DNA of 64,000 nucleotides from Isoetes taiwanensis (Eukaryota; Streptophyta; Lycopodiopsida; Isoetales; Isoetaceae). The translations under genes and the position numbers were made by a program. The notes under the pieces were generated by a model. It saw only the letters and a program-made list of their open reading frames with translations. It made no database searches and was not told where the DNA came from. Each line of letters starts with the position of its first letter. Within the stretch, counting starts at the first letter, position 1. Where the stretch lies: the NCBI GenBank assembly GCA_021234155.1, contig JAJEKV010000339.1:1-64000 (forward strand), written 5' to 3'. Below are positions 24,546-36,759 of the stretch, piece after piece.

Positions 24546-25018
24546 GATAATGATATTTTAGGCAATATTAAATTTGGTGTTGTCTGATTTAGGGTATGGA
24601 AGTATCTTCTTGTACACCAGTCATGCTCGGGGTTGACAGAGTTCCATATTTTAAATACAAATGGAATTCTTTCTTTAGAGGATTTTGTTCTTTTTAAGAA
24701 TAGTACTCTGATAATTCCCATGTATTATAGATGGAAATGCATTGTCATGCTTGGGTTTCTAAAGAGTATAAATTTCGTAGTAAGGAATAATTACAAGTCC
24801 AACCAGGATTCCGTATATGCTAGATAAGGATGACTGAGAAGAATTGTTATATGAAATAATAACAAGTAAGAGTCTGTGCAACTGACTAAGGATGATCGAG
24901 AATAATTGTTGTACATTGGTATAGTTGTATCCCTCATTCGGCATTGAGTTATCCACAACAGCAGAATGATATTGCAATGATCAAATTAATTGATGTAAAG
25001 TATAACCATGGTTTGTAA

Positions 25019-25150
25019 TTGTGATGCGACACCTTAACTATTGTGCCCCAAGGAACTCGGCAAAAGCATCTAAATGTTTATATTTGACCCTCTATATGTG
25101 ATAATTAGGTGCCGCCTCTCTAAAATTTGATCGAGTGGTCCTATGGACCC
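25019..25150 (-). repeat. tRNA-related SINE-like repeat, copy 1
   Basis: Read on the minus strand this contains GGCACAATAGTTAAGGTG, resembling a tRNA-like box A, and a box-B-like GGGTCAAATATA segment. The same sequence order recurs at 25290-25480 and 25586-25620. Both copies continue into an AAACCATAT-containing block. Confidence 0.55.
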
Positions 25151-25289
25151 CAAACCATATTAATTTCTCTCCCTCTCGAAATGCTTGTCCTCGAGCATAT
25201 GGGAATTACATCACTCGCCCATGAGGAATATCAATTCCCCTCCCCTCTCGGATGCTTGAGCGTCACTCACCTATATAATTCGAATCTTA

Positions 25290-25620
25290 GATCTTTTTGC
25301 GATTGGTAACCAATTAATTGCCTTAACCAATTAACCAATTGGGACACTCCCGAGGAGACTTGAACTCGAGCCTCGACCTTGATATCATTTGATATGACAC
25401 CTTAACTATTGTGCCACAACTAACTAGGCAAAAGTGTCTAGACATTGAGATTTGAACCTCTATACGTGATACCTAAGTGTCGCCTCAGAGTAATACGCTT
25501 GCTGCGCCTCCTGTTTGGGTCCTATCGACCAATTGGTCTCCGTGGAAGATAAAAACTTTATTCTATTCTATTCTATTCTATTTCTAAAAATTACTCGAGT
25601 GGTCCCCATGGACCCCCAAA
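25290..25620 (-). repeat. tRNA-related SINE-like repeat, copy 2, split by a LINE 3' end
   Basis: Minus-strand box A (TGGCACAATAGTTAAGG, about 25400-25420) is followed by box B (GAGTTCAAGTCTCC, about 25345-25362). A second box-B-like GGTTCAAATCTC sits at about 25449-25460. Compared with copy 1, the repeat is interrupted between about 25485 and 25586 by a plus-strand LINE family A 3' end, after which the shared CGAGTGGTCC...GGACC segment resumes. Confidence 0.6.
25497..25583 (+). mobile_element. Isolated LINE family A 3' end with (TTCTA)n tail, plus strand
   Basis: GCTTGCTGCGCCTCC...GACCAATTGGTCTCCGTGG followed by AAGATAAAAA matches the terminal 60 bases of LINE A copy 1. The tail has about five TTCTA units (25557-25583). 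It is inserted in the SINE-like repeat. Confidence 0.85.
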
Positions 25621-26639
25621 CCATATCGATTTGCTTGAATTATGCACATCCTAAATCAGATAGAAGAAAAGTAAAGTGTAAGAAAAAGAAAACAAACACC
25701 TTTGAAGTATCTTAACTCATTTCTAAGTACGGGTGATTGTTCGCGTATATAAACTAAACATCTATAAAGAAGGTGCTTCTCACACACTGGATTGTCCTCA
25801 TTACACAAAGTTTGATTCTCTTGTTAAATATGTAGTTGAAGCATGTTTTCTGATGAGGGCAACCCATTGTGCAACATCACCTTGTTGTTTTAGGAATGTT
25901 GAATGGAGATTTTATGAATGGGCTCCTTGTGGTATAATATGTGATGGAATGATAAACTATAGTGTAATCCATTATCTATTTTAGTCAAGGAGTTATGTCA
26001 ATGTTAATCCACATGTCAAGATTGTAGACCAACACGTAGACCTGTAAAACTTCTTGTCTCTGGAATATTGTGGGCGATGTCCATCTTGATTGAAGAGGGA
26101 TGCCATATGGCCCTCATGAGATTAATCCTCAAACATTCCCATGGGCCCGTCGGTCCTGGATTATACAGTAAGATCGACCTGGATCTTAAATGGTCTATTT
26201 TTCATGGACACAACCTCAAGGTATAATGGGACCGACAACTCTAGGATTCCTCTGCTCGAAGATAAAACAATGGGAGAGAAGAACACACGAGCATTTGCCC
26301 AGAATATGGCAAAAGGAGGTGCCCCCGGGTTGAAAATTTTTTATGAGATTATTTGGAAATTAGATCGGAAACCTCAGATCATCAAGACAATGTTTCTAAG
26401 GGAATATAACAATTGATGCCTGACCTTTAGAAAACCTCAAGGTTTCTCATCAATGGGAAATCATCCTAAGCTTGTATATACAAAGTGGGTCCTACAAGTA
26501 GCCCTTTATAGAAACACCCATTCAATTGTCATGGGACCAATGCGCATAGCAAGAAAATTTGTGGTAGATTTTTATGCAGTTTTCCATGGGACCATTATAC
26601 ATAGCAAGAAAATTTCATTTTTATGCAGTTTTTCCCTCC
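25621..26639. other. Non-coding region
   Basis: Open frames of 70-90 codons occur (for example 26141-26416) but none shows a known domain, and base composition matches the surrounding intergenic DNA. The phrase ACCAT..AC.TAGCAAGAAAATTT is repeated at about 26538 and 26590. Confidence 0.4.
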
Positions 26640-26766
26640 CTTGTGATCTCGTGGTTAGTCCTTTGGATTAGCAATTACAAAGTTTTATGTTCAAGTCTCT
26701 TTGGGGATATTTAGGGACCGTCATGTATCCCTATGAGATGGTGCTATGTAATATGATGTAAAAACA

Positions 26767-26768
<2 letters not shown>
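26640..26768 (+). repeat. tRNA-derived SINE-like repeat preceding a TATC tail
   Basis: A box-A-like segment (GTGGTTAGTCCTTTGGATTAG, about 26651-26671) and box B (GTTCAAGTCTC, 26689-26699) are followed by a body ending ATGATGTAAAAAC and then a (TATC)n tail. A diverged copy of the body lies at about 9343-9440, also ending GACGTAAAAATACTATCTATC. Confidence 0.55.
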
Positions 26769-26815
<47 letters not shown>

Positions 26816-26906
26816 CTGTCTATCTGTCTATCTGTCTATCTGTCTATCTGTCTATCTATCTATCTATCTATCACTTCTCACTCACTCACTCACTCACTCA
26901 CTCATA
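26769..26906. repeat. Compound tetranucleotide microsatellite
   Basis: A (CTAT)n run is followed by alternating CTGT/CTAT units, a second (CTAT)n run (to about 26871) and then (CACT)n at about 26878-26904. It appears to have grown from the tail of the SINE-like repeat. Confidence 0.95.
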
Positions 26907-27688
26907 TCTATGCAGTCTCTTTTTCTGTTTGGCATCTATTTGTTTGAAAGAATTTGTTTGAGCAGCCCTCCAATCGACACGTGGTATCCACTTCATGCTT
27001 GCACATAGGGCAATGTTTTAAGGATCTAAACCAACGATATTGCTATAAAACACTGATGTCACCTGGGACTTTTCCTTTATGCTTTCGGCTATGGCTATGG
27101 CAGCAACAAGGCATCATTCTCTGTTAGGTCCGATTTATGATCGATCAGATGTGCTCTTTGGCCCATAGTCTAAATCTGGCATTGATGGCAATTTCCTCAC
27201 CAGATCTGAGCTCAAAATTATTGGGCTGTAGTTTCTGGAGCTCAAATTCATGCACTGGTTTTATCTAAAAGGCTACCGAATCCAAAACCCTAATATCATA
27301 GTGTAGAGACAGAGCCAACAGTTCTGAGCAAAAACCAGCATTAGTTTCTGGAGTTGGCATGTTCCAATGTTTGCAAGATTTATTTTGGGCAAGAGATTTG
27401 GGGCCCAGTTGGATTAAAGATGCAGGCCCAGGAAGGACATAGTTTGAACGAGACAAGTTTTTTAAACGAAGATAGAAGATACAAGAAGGATTTAAATTCT
27501 CAGGTCTCATGGAACAGTTCACAGATGTCCCACTGTACCAGTTCATAGGAGGCTGGTCTCTTCATAAGATTCATCATCTTGGTCACCGGCTTTAGAACCA
27601 AATAATTTGCGCACAATGCGTCGGAGTTATACACAGTTCAATCGTGACCTGTGTATGAGGTTGATGAGCATGAACCTCCCCTGCAGAA

Positions 27689-28850
27689 GCTACCAAGATC
27701 ACAAAGCATATGTTGTTTTCGAGGCAGTTCTAGTATAGAATATAGCATTGGAAGTTCCTTGATCGTTGGTAAGGAACACACAGATGGTGAAGAAAGTTAT
27801 GGATTTTCTAATGTTCGGGCTAAGGACAAGTTAGTTACAACTTCTACTTTAATGGAAGCCCAAGAATCAGGGGAGATGATGGAACACGTGGACGAGGCTA
27901 GTTTTGCTATGGATGGGTTGCAGGCTGGTCAGCCCCTTATTGTGCAGAGAGCTAGTTTATCATCTATTCTCAATATTGCTGGATATTTGCAGTGTCGTCG
28001 TCTATTAAAGTCTAATGGGTATCTTCTAAACCTCATTCTTTTCTATAGTCTAATGGTTGTGGTTCCAGTTTTATGACTTCTATAATATACTCGTAAATAT
28101 ACTTTAACATGGCTTGCATTTAGATGTGTGTTCTTTCATGCAGATTGGCAAAATCTCTTCTGGGTGCTATAGTGGCACTCCCCATAGATGATCCACACTT
28201 AGCATTGGCAGTTGCTGCGATTCTTTATTTTTTTGCAAGTGATGCAAGCTCGTTTTACTGGTGGACAGATGTTAATATTTTTTATCATACAAACATGAAA
28301 AGATATGAAATTTTATTGTCATTAGACTCGTCTGCACACATTTAGGAAACTATTTGTACCCTGAAAGAAAAGTACGAAGATTTATTCCATGTGGATTCTT
28401 ATCTTATCAGTTTTTTAACAAAAAACACTACTAATTGGCGAATGAGTGACAACATATACGAGCATAAAATATTTGTAATCTTTCCAGTTGAGCAGTCAAT
28501 TTATTGCTAATGCTATCATATTACTTTTATCAAAGTAAACATGAAGATTTACTTGACTCTCCTACTTATATAAGATTTTTGCTGAAGCTGCTTAGCTTAG
28601 ATAAAGAAAAGCCATCTTCAAGAAGCGGAATATGTATAGGAAATAGACTCTCAAGCTTACGTTCCAAATTTCTAGTTCAGAGAACAAGTTCAGTTGAGAA
28701 GGGGACTAATCATGGAGGTGCTGCCGTCATTGCAAAAGTCTCTGTTATTTTTATTAAAATAAAATCCAAGGAATTCGATCCAAAGAAGATTACAACTTCA
28801 TGGCTAATGAGTCGCCTACCTCTTTGCCCTCTTCAAATTTTGAAATAAGA
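27689..28850 (+). pseudogene. WAPL: WAPL (wings apart-like) cohesin-release factor fragment
   Basis: WAPL removes cohesin from chromosomes. Three exon-like blocks match the start of the plant WAPL domain. Block a (about 27689-28018, preceded by CCTCCCCTGCAG) contains STLMEAQESGEMMEHVDEA, FAMDGLQAGQP and QRRLL-like CRRLLKSNG. Block b (from 28144, after TCATGCAG, phase 2) reads LAKSLLGAIVALPIDD and ILYFFASDAS. Block c (from 28536) reads KHEDLLDSPTYIRFLLKLL and SLRSKF. After a KSKEFDPKK segment (about 28765-28788) the frame hits a stop at about 28847, while the +1 frame stays open further, suggesting a frameshift. The remaining two thirds of WAPL are not found downstream. It is a partial, probably dead copy, though distant exons beyond long introns cannot be excluded. 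Confidence 0.78.
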
Positions 28851-30680
28851 ACTGTACACCCTAGAATCGTCTTGAAGCTCTGCTTTCAGCCAAATAAAGT
28901 TTGAGGTATATTGCTAAAATTTTCCTCACTAAGCATCTTCTCTATTATACGATGAGTAGAGTATATATATCATCCAAACCAAGCAGAATTGTCAGAATCT
29001 AAGGTTGTTTTGTTGGAAAATAACAGATAGGTTGGATATGTAAGAAAGATGAATCACATAGAAAGTTCTTGCAGTTTCTTCTATGTTTCTATTTTGGCAA
29101 TAAATGGATTGTGTATTTTTCAATCAAAGCATCTGATGCTATGTGTAAAAAAAATTTAAAAGAAGTTACTGCAAGAAATGGCTTGAAACTCTCTGACCTC
29201 AAAATGACGTATGCTGATATTGTTTTCCTTTTAGGTTTTCAATGGTTTGCAGGCTATGTTCATGCATTTTGCTTGGACCTGCGTTGTGTTTTCTAGTTGA
29301 TAATTAGGTGTTCATATGGTAGGCAACTCATTTCTGCTTGTAACATGCATTCATTTGTTTGAATTTTTCTGTTGCAACCATCTGATGTAGTATCCATGTG
29401 AGATTTTCCATCGAAAGGGTATGTGAAGCTTGCCTATGACACTGAGAACATTTTAATGGTAACTATGCATGGAGCTGCCATTTCTTACATTTATTGGGGT
29501 CAATGTGGATGTGTATTTTCGAGTTTTTGCCTTCAAATGGTTTGGCCTCTTTATTGCGCCTTGGTTTGTGAAGAGATCCACTTGCTGGCTTTTTGCTCGC
29601 TGTCATTGAATGCAATAGATATTGCAAGGTTTCAAAACATTAGCACCCCTGTTTGATGGATCATGCTTTCATTGTTGAGATGGATTTTTATGTCAGATAT
29701 GCCAGAATAAAAAATCTTGGATTATCTTAATGTAGAGGTAGAAGGTTTTGCACTGCAGATTGGGCTTTAAAATTTATGGTGCATGTAGGGGCAATGACAA
29801 AATCTCCAATGCTTACAATGTGTCTGAACTGTTCAGTTTATGATGTCATTTGGATGAGAGAAAAGAATGTGACCTAGTTTGAATTTGACTTTTTATTATT
29901 TGTGCATCTTATTCTATGGTTGTATCACTTACTTATGTTGAGCAAGCGAGTTGAAGATATTTTCATCATGCCGTCTAGTGCTTAATATTCCCAGGAGAAG
30001 ATCTTTTGGATTCTCAAACTAGTTACGAAAACAAATGTTTTGATGCAGTATTGCGGCAAGAAAGAATAGAATAGAAGCAGATGGTCACAAACATATCTCA
30101 CTCAGATGCAAAATGTACATACTTCTCTATTTTAGGCTTCTGCGCTTTTTGAATCCCGACTTTAATTCCAACAGAAAATCATTTTCATTTATTTTAGCTA
30201 GAATATTGCTGCAAACATGTTAGAAATGATGTCCCTTCTCAGCTTTTGACATAAACTGCCATGTCTTTCTATACATTTTTCAAAGTCATGTTCATTTAAG
30301 CTTCTAATGCAATTTTAGCATTTTTTTAATGTATGCCAATGGGTTTTAAGACGATAGTCGCAAATTTTGCCATGGACCAATGAATTAAGATTATAGAAAT
30401 GAATGGCCTGAATTGTCTTTCCTAAAGAGAAAACGAATCGTATAGATTAACAAGACCTCATCTCTCTCGTCATATGTTACCAAGTCTGTTTTGAAGAACT
30501 TTTGAAGAAATATACACTCTGAAACTTTTATGTCCAGTTTTTCATTTCTTTTTGCAATGGATAATCTAGCATTCCTTTATTAGCTTCTTTCAGCCTATTT
30601 CTCCTATAGCATTGTATAAACTTGTTATACATAGGGATATCCTAATATTAGTATAGTTATATCGCATGAGACGGGTTTGT
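28851..30680. other. Non-coding region downstream of the WAPL fragment
   Basis: No further WAPL exon was recognised. A 75-codon frame at 29069-29296 (contains KKNLKEVTARNGLKLSDLKM) has no identity I can name. The remainder is AT-rich intergenic DNA. Confidence 0.4.
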
Positions 30681-33600
30681 TATGCCCCCTCATGCACAAC
30701 CCAATGTGCACGCATACCCCATGGACTCCCTTGAATCCCCGCCGTCTGGTTAAGAGCCAATGGTCCAGATGATGATAGGTCATGGGGGATTTATGTATGC
30801 ATCATGTGTTGCAGGTGTATGGGGGCATAGGCCATAGTTGCGAACCGTTGGATGAAAATATTGAAGCAAATCTTGGCGGTTGGTTCTGAGCAGGGGATGT
30901 ATGGGGTGTTTGAGCAGGGGACCCAAAGAGGGGTTTTGATATTGGCCGTTGAGATTGGATGTCAATTTGGGGCTTTTCATCTCGATCGTTGAAGATGAAG
31001 TTCGAGGTTAGGGGACAAGGAACGAGGAGTGAAAGTTTCGTGGTATTTGTCGCGGCATTGTTCCTCCTCAAGATTCTCGAAAGTACTGCGGTTCCTAGAT
31101 TGTGATCTCCGTGTTTTAGTTATGGTGGTGGGAAAGAGCGGTGTTAAATGTGGTGTGTACACGTGGGTGGAAGGGGAATGAGGTAAGCAAGGCTGTGGCT
31201 TCTAAAATGGGTGTGTGTTTTAGTGTTCCAGGGTTTTGTTGGGCTCTTTTGTGATAACTCTGTTGTGGTGATTGAAGGTCTTCGCATTTTGGCGATTGAA
31301 GCTTTGTGACTTGAATTGAAGTTTGTTGGAGTTCATGATGAAATTAGCAGTAGCATGGCATAGAAATATAGACTAGTGGGGTAGATGACATTGTATGAAG
31401 CTTGAAAGTTAGTTAAATTTGTGAATGCTAAAGAGTAAGAAAGTTGTTGGTAAGATTGCATTGAAATTGTGGACATGCAGCTGATAATCTACTTACTAGA
31501 TTCGAAGGATTATATGAGAGTTTATGCAGATTACAAAGGAGTAATGATCTTCAAGCACATGCTATCTTCTAATTGAAAGTGCATAGTGTTCTTGGGAAGA
31601 ATTAGTGTAGGCGATGTGTTGGATATATGGGTGGCATATACTATGATGCCAAAAAATATGTTGGTTTTGTTGTATCACATTTTCATAAGAAATGGGAAAA
31701 AAAAAAGAGGGAATTGTGAAGTATGAATGGTGTGTTTGTAAAGTACTTCCCCACTGAGTCCGATTGAGTAATGTCGTGAAACTTCCCATATTGGTTACGG
31801 ATTTCTTTCATATGGTTGTCAAGTTGTCCTGTTTAATATTCTCGTATATATGGAAGTAGTGAAAGTTTGAAACTTAATTATAGAATTGATCTAGTTACCG
31901 TGATTGAAGGATTATATGAGAGTTTATGCAGATTACAAAGGAGTAATGATCTTCAAGTTCTCCTGTTTAATATCTTTGTATATTTGGAAGTAGTGAAAGT
32001 TTGAAACTTAGTTATAAAATTGTGAGGGCTTAAATTTAAGGGGATTATTTATATATTGCGGTTTGTTTGATGTTGGTGTTGCTTTGTATGTGCGTGGTGC
32101 CGAGAATAAGGTTTCGCGGAGTGGTATTGGAAGCGTGGCGACGCTTGGTGGAAGGTTGTCCTGGTGAGTTTGCTGGTGTGTTAAACATTCTAGGATTTGG
32201 GTAGCAGATAGTAGGTTGGATATTTGTAGTAGGTAGTAGGTTGTGGCTTCTTAAATGGGTGTGTGTTTTAGTGTTGCAGGGTTTTGTTGGGCTCTTTTGT
32301 GATAATTGGCATAGAAATATAGACTAGTGGGGTAGATGACATTGCAGGAAGCTTGGAAGTTAGTTAAATTTGTGAATGCTAAAGAGAAAGAAAGTTGTTC
32401 GTAAGATTGCATTGAAATTGTGGACATGCAGCTGATAATCAACAAAATTCAATTAAGGAGTATTGAGATGATCTACTTACTAGATTCGAAGGATTATATG
32501 AGAGTTTATGCAGATTACAAAGGAGTAATGATCTTCAAGCACATGCTATGTTCTAATTCGAGTGCATAGTGTTTCCTGTGAAGAATTAGTGTAGGCAGAT
32601 GTGTTGGATATATGGGTGGCATATACTATGATGCCAAAAAAATATGTTGGTGCTGTTCTATCACATTTTCATAAGAAAGGGGAAAAAAAAGAGGGAATTG
32701 TGGAGAACCAGAGTCCTGCAGGTAGTCAGCCCGGCTTTCTCGACTGGCGAGTCGAGAATGCCTCAGCTTGCCAACAATCAAGAAAGTACAGGCCTTCTTT
32801 TTGACTTGCGAAGTCGAGATTTTCGACTTCGCAAAGGCGAGAATAGGGAGTGTACATTTTGGATTGTTGGTTGGTTGAGGGATTCTCGACTCGCGAGTCA
32901 AGAATGCACAAAGGTCGCGGCAGACAAAGAATGCGTAGCGATGCCGATGCTATCGCATTTTGCATTTTCGTGTGCACGATAGTCTGAGACACTCTCCTTC
33001 GACATATCTTGGTCGAACATTGTGAAGGGAAGTGGCCCTGACTGTCTGCAGGCCTCTGGGTCGGGCTTGCTATCTGCAAGTTAGATATATTTTGTTGATG
33101 AGCTTAGAAGATTGAGGTGAAATGAGTATAGGTGCAGATGGTATGCAAATTTGGCTTACAATACCTTTCAGTCTTCACGATGGGCAATGTGTCCATTTCA
33201 AAGCTACAAATCCATGCTGACACCACGGTTGAGTTTAAGAGTGGCCATAATGGATATTTCTGCTTGATTTTTTAAGTTGAAAGATGAAAGCAACGGACTA
33301 AGAAGCGGTGTAGTTGACTAGCGGATTTGTAATTGGGCAAAGATGTAGATGGGATTAAGATCCGGAAGTGTATGAGTGATGAATATAGACTCCACTTCTG
33401 TTTGGAGACCTTGCTTTGCAAAAACATGGGCCTTCTATCATTGTAAAGGATCATGTAGATTCTCGTATAAAAACTAATGGTTCGTATGTGCAATGGTTCT
33501 TGAAGTAGATAAAAGATGTGAGATGGGATTAAGATCTGAAAGTGTATGAGTGATGAATATGGACTCCAGTTCTGTTTGGAGACCTTGCTTTGCAAAAACA

Positions 33601-34550
33601 TGGTCCTTCTATCATTGTAAAGGAGCAAATCTCAATGCCTGGTCATAGTTTTGTAGCTACTTGATGAGATCATGTAGATTTTGGTATAAAAACTAACGGT
33701 TCGTATGTGCAATGGTTCTTGAAGTAGATAAAATTATGCACTTCTTGAAATTTACTTAAATTTGTGACGCCTTAAATTTACGGGGACTATTTATATGTTG
33801 AGTAGTTTGTTTGCTGTTGATGTTACTTTGTATGTGTGTGGGAGGGCTTGGAGGGTTTCGTGAGTGGATTTGGGGGCGGCCGCGGCGTGGGAGGGTGGCT
33901 GGGTGGCTGTCCATCTACGTTGTCCGGTAAGGTTATGGTATTTTGGATTGTGATAAGTAAGGTTGTGTTGGTGAGTCTGGCTGGTGTATTAAGTATTCTA
34001 GGATTTGGGGCAGGTGTAGTAGGTTGAATATTTTTTGTGTGTATGCGTGTTCCAAAGGACTGGAGTCCGAGGTTGCAATGCCAAGGCCTAGAGTAGAGAT
34101 TGATCCAAGTCGACATATTACCTGGCCGATGAGCTTAGAAGATTGAGGCTAAAATGAGTCTAGGGCGAGATGGCGTCTTGGCGCAGCTTGTCTCGTGGAG
34201 AGGAGAGATGACTTGAGGCAAGGGAGAAGGGGTTTCGGGTGGTTATCGGGTGGGGGATTGGGTGGGAGGCATACCGAGGAGGAGGGTGTGAGTGGGCAGC
34301 AGATGCCAAGAGATGTGGAGAGTGCTCCATAAGTGGTGACCTGTGGCGAGCATGGCGGTTATACATTGGCAAACAGATACTAAAGATGCAAGCTCGTCCT
34401 ATTCCATCCGCTAGTGAATTCATGTGGGAACAGATTTTGTGTGCATTGTGTCGATTGCGTTATTGCCTGGTGAGAGTCAAACCTTCAAGGTAATCGCGAA
34501 TGAATGATCTTACCAAAGCTACCCGAATTGCCTAGTTCGTTGGATCTGGA
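30681..34550. repeat. Non-coding block of local duplications upstream of the Helitron
   Basis: Large segments repeat within this stretch. 31440-31740 recurs at about 32400-32710 (shared GGATTATATGAGAGTTTATG and GGGTGGCATATACTATGATG), with a shorter third piece at about 31900-31960. 31215-31290 recurs at about 32255-32325. 33365-33500 recurs at about 33530-33735 (TCTGTTTGGAGACCTTGC). 33095-33150 recurs at about 34125-34175. No gene is supported. The orientation and position suggest it is the non-coding 5' part of the Helitron or a nested repeat array. Confidence 0.7.
32735..32906. repeat. Foldback of nested hairpins, about 170 bp
   Basis: The centre is a perfect hairpin, TTGCGAAGTCGA (about 32805-32816) against TCGACTTCGCAA (about 32822-32833). 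Outward, CCAACAATC pairs with GGATTGTTGG, and each end carries its own hairpin: TTCTCGACTGGCGAGTCGAGAA (left) and TTCTCGACTCGCGAGTCAAGAA (right). The whole block is therefore a symmetric foldback. Confidence 0.85.
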
Positions 34551-34629
34551 TGTTTATGAGGAAGCGAGGATTTAGTGCGAAGAGTCGTGCATTAAACCAT
34601 CTGCTTTTGCCTTCACCGGGCTTGATGTT

Positions 34630-36240
34630 GCCGGTGGAGAGTTTGTGCGCTTAGGGATGCCATCCTCGGTTGCTTTGATGGGTAGGACATACCATAAAAT
34701 ACATCCTACGTCAAAACGGCGGGTCATTGCATTGGTATATTCATGACAATAGTGAGAGAGAGCGGGTTGCGGAAGAAGGAAGTTATTGCCCGTTGCATGG
34801 GTGACGCCGAATAGCGGCGACTCTAGATCTTTGTTAATCCCTTCTTGTCATATGATAAGGCAAGTGAAGCAAATGCAGTTGGAGTCCGTGTTCTTGACAT
34901 TGAATGGGCGATTATGAAAGTGATGAAGTTCTTTGCCATAGTGCATGCAAATAACTCACCACAATTAATCCAAGAATAGCGGTTTTTGGCTTCACCAAGA
35001 TCAACCACCAGTTTTATGAATATCTTTGGATCGGGCAATATGAACCCTTGCAATACCCGCTTATATTTCTAGCTGGACGGGCGGGATGGTTCCCCGATAA
35101 TGACCGCCAGATGTCGCAGTGGATTGGTATAGGTCACGCTTTTGCTTCATGAGGTGCGGTTTCTTGAGTTAGGGCTGCCCGACTTGTGAATACCTTGTGG
35201 ATATGTATTCTAGGGTCGAAGAAGAAAGGCTGAATTTCTTGGCAACTAATGGATATGAGAGGTCGAGGTCTATGGTTGACGATTCAAATGTTGAGGAGGA
35301 TGATGATTTTATTGAGAACCGTGGTGGGCAAGATGTCCAACTGGCCGCCCCTTCGCCTTTTATTGGTTCTAGGCGGTGGTGCTCGTCCCAGATTATGGAT
35401 GCGTTAGCTCTTGCAAGAGTGAAGGGGCCTCCTAGCCCTGTTTATTACAATGACTACGAATCGGATTGGCCAGAGATCAAGGCAGTGTTGCGCGTTGGGC
35501 AAACTGCTGCAGATGTGCCAATTATTGTTGTCAGATCATTCCATGCTCGTTTCCAATCTTTGAAGAATTTCTTGCGTTCTTATGTTGGTCCGCTTGCGTA
35601 TATGATCCATGTTATAGAATTCCAGAAACGTGGGCTGCCTCATGGCCATATTGTACTTAAAACAGAACATGAGATTCCATTTGAGGTTATTGACTTGCTA
35701 ATATCCGCTGAGATTCCAGAAAATGATGAGGTGCTTGCTCAAATGGTACGAAAATATATGGTGCACAATCACTCTGAACGATGCTCTAAGGATGGGGCAT
35801 GCTGTTGGCATTATCCTCGAGACTTGACTACAAGAACACATTTGGACTCGAAGGGTTATGTGCAGGATCGAAGAAGGAAAGTTGAAGATAGATATGTTGT
35901 GTCATACTCACCTTTCCTGTTAAAGCAGTTTGATTGTCATATCAATGTTGATGTTGCTTCGACTGTTCATATCTTCATGTATCTATCTGCCTATATTTAT
36001 AAATGTTTTGACAAGGTGGAGTATCGAATTGATCGTGAAGCGACAATTTGATGATGAGATACGTGATTACCAAAGTGCAAGGTATCTATCGTCAACTGAG
36101 GCAGGATGGCGAATACTAAAGTTTCATGTCACAGAAAAGTATCCTGGTGTTAAGTGTCTTCCACTTCATCGTCAACAAAGAACGAGTAGATCATATAGGA
36201 GGGCCCAATTTGTAGTCCGTTGCTTGATCGTTATTTCTTG
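34630..36240 (+). pseudogene. Helitron Rep domain (HUH endonuclease), broken
   Basis: Rep nicks DNA for rolling-circle transposition. The open frame 35197-36051 starts LVDMYSRVEEERLNFL, standard for Helitron N-domains. It includes IEFQKRGLPHGHIVLK with the paired histidines of the HUH metal site, LISAEIPENDEV, a KDGACCWHYPRDL zinc-like block, and HINVDVAS followed by YLSAYIYK, where the catalytic tyrosine pair sits. Upstream remnants (about 34685-35190) are frame-broken, and the protein ends early by frameshift near 36050. The expected connection to the helicase in one protein is lost. Confidence 0.88.
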
Positions 36241-36759
36241 AGGCCTCCCTCGCTATATAAATTCTGAGCTAACCTATCTTCGATTACTATGAATAGTACG
36301 ACTTTGTATCCTGTCACGGATAGAACGTATAACGATGGTGATCACCTTGAACTAGCTAGGCCGCAGCTTCCTAGGAACATAGTTCGGAAGAGAAGTAAGC
36401 AAACCCTTATTTGTAGAATAAGGTTGGTGATGCGTGAGGGGGAGCTATTCTATTTGCGACGATTCTTGCTTTGCATACTCGTGGAGGTGTTGGGAAGACT
36501 TAAAGAAGTATAATGGGATTACCTATGATACCTATCAAGAAGTGGTAACTGTTATGGGTTTATTGCATGATAGATCGAGCCGGTTGTGACAATGCAAGAG
36601 GCGGTGTTGGCGTTACAACGCCATCGCTAGATATGCGTTCCTTTTGCATTGCTTATCCTTGATGCTTCCCAAGCAAGTGAGTTGTGGTCGAATTTTTCAT
36701 GATGAGCGATAAAGGACTTCTATGATATTTCGAGCGGGCACTTTGCTTGCAGAGCGGCA

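Noticed and set aside
25019-25480. Possible functional tRNA genes
   Set aside because: Box A and box B are present but the sequence does not fold into a full cloverleaf by eye; better read as SINE heads.
26769-26906. Possible CRISPR-like or satellite array
   Set aside because: It is a simple tetranucleotide microsatellite; CRISPR arrays are not expected in plant nuclear DNA.
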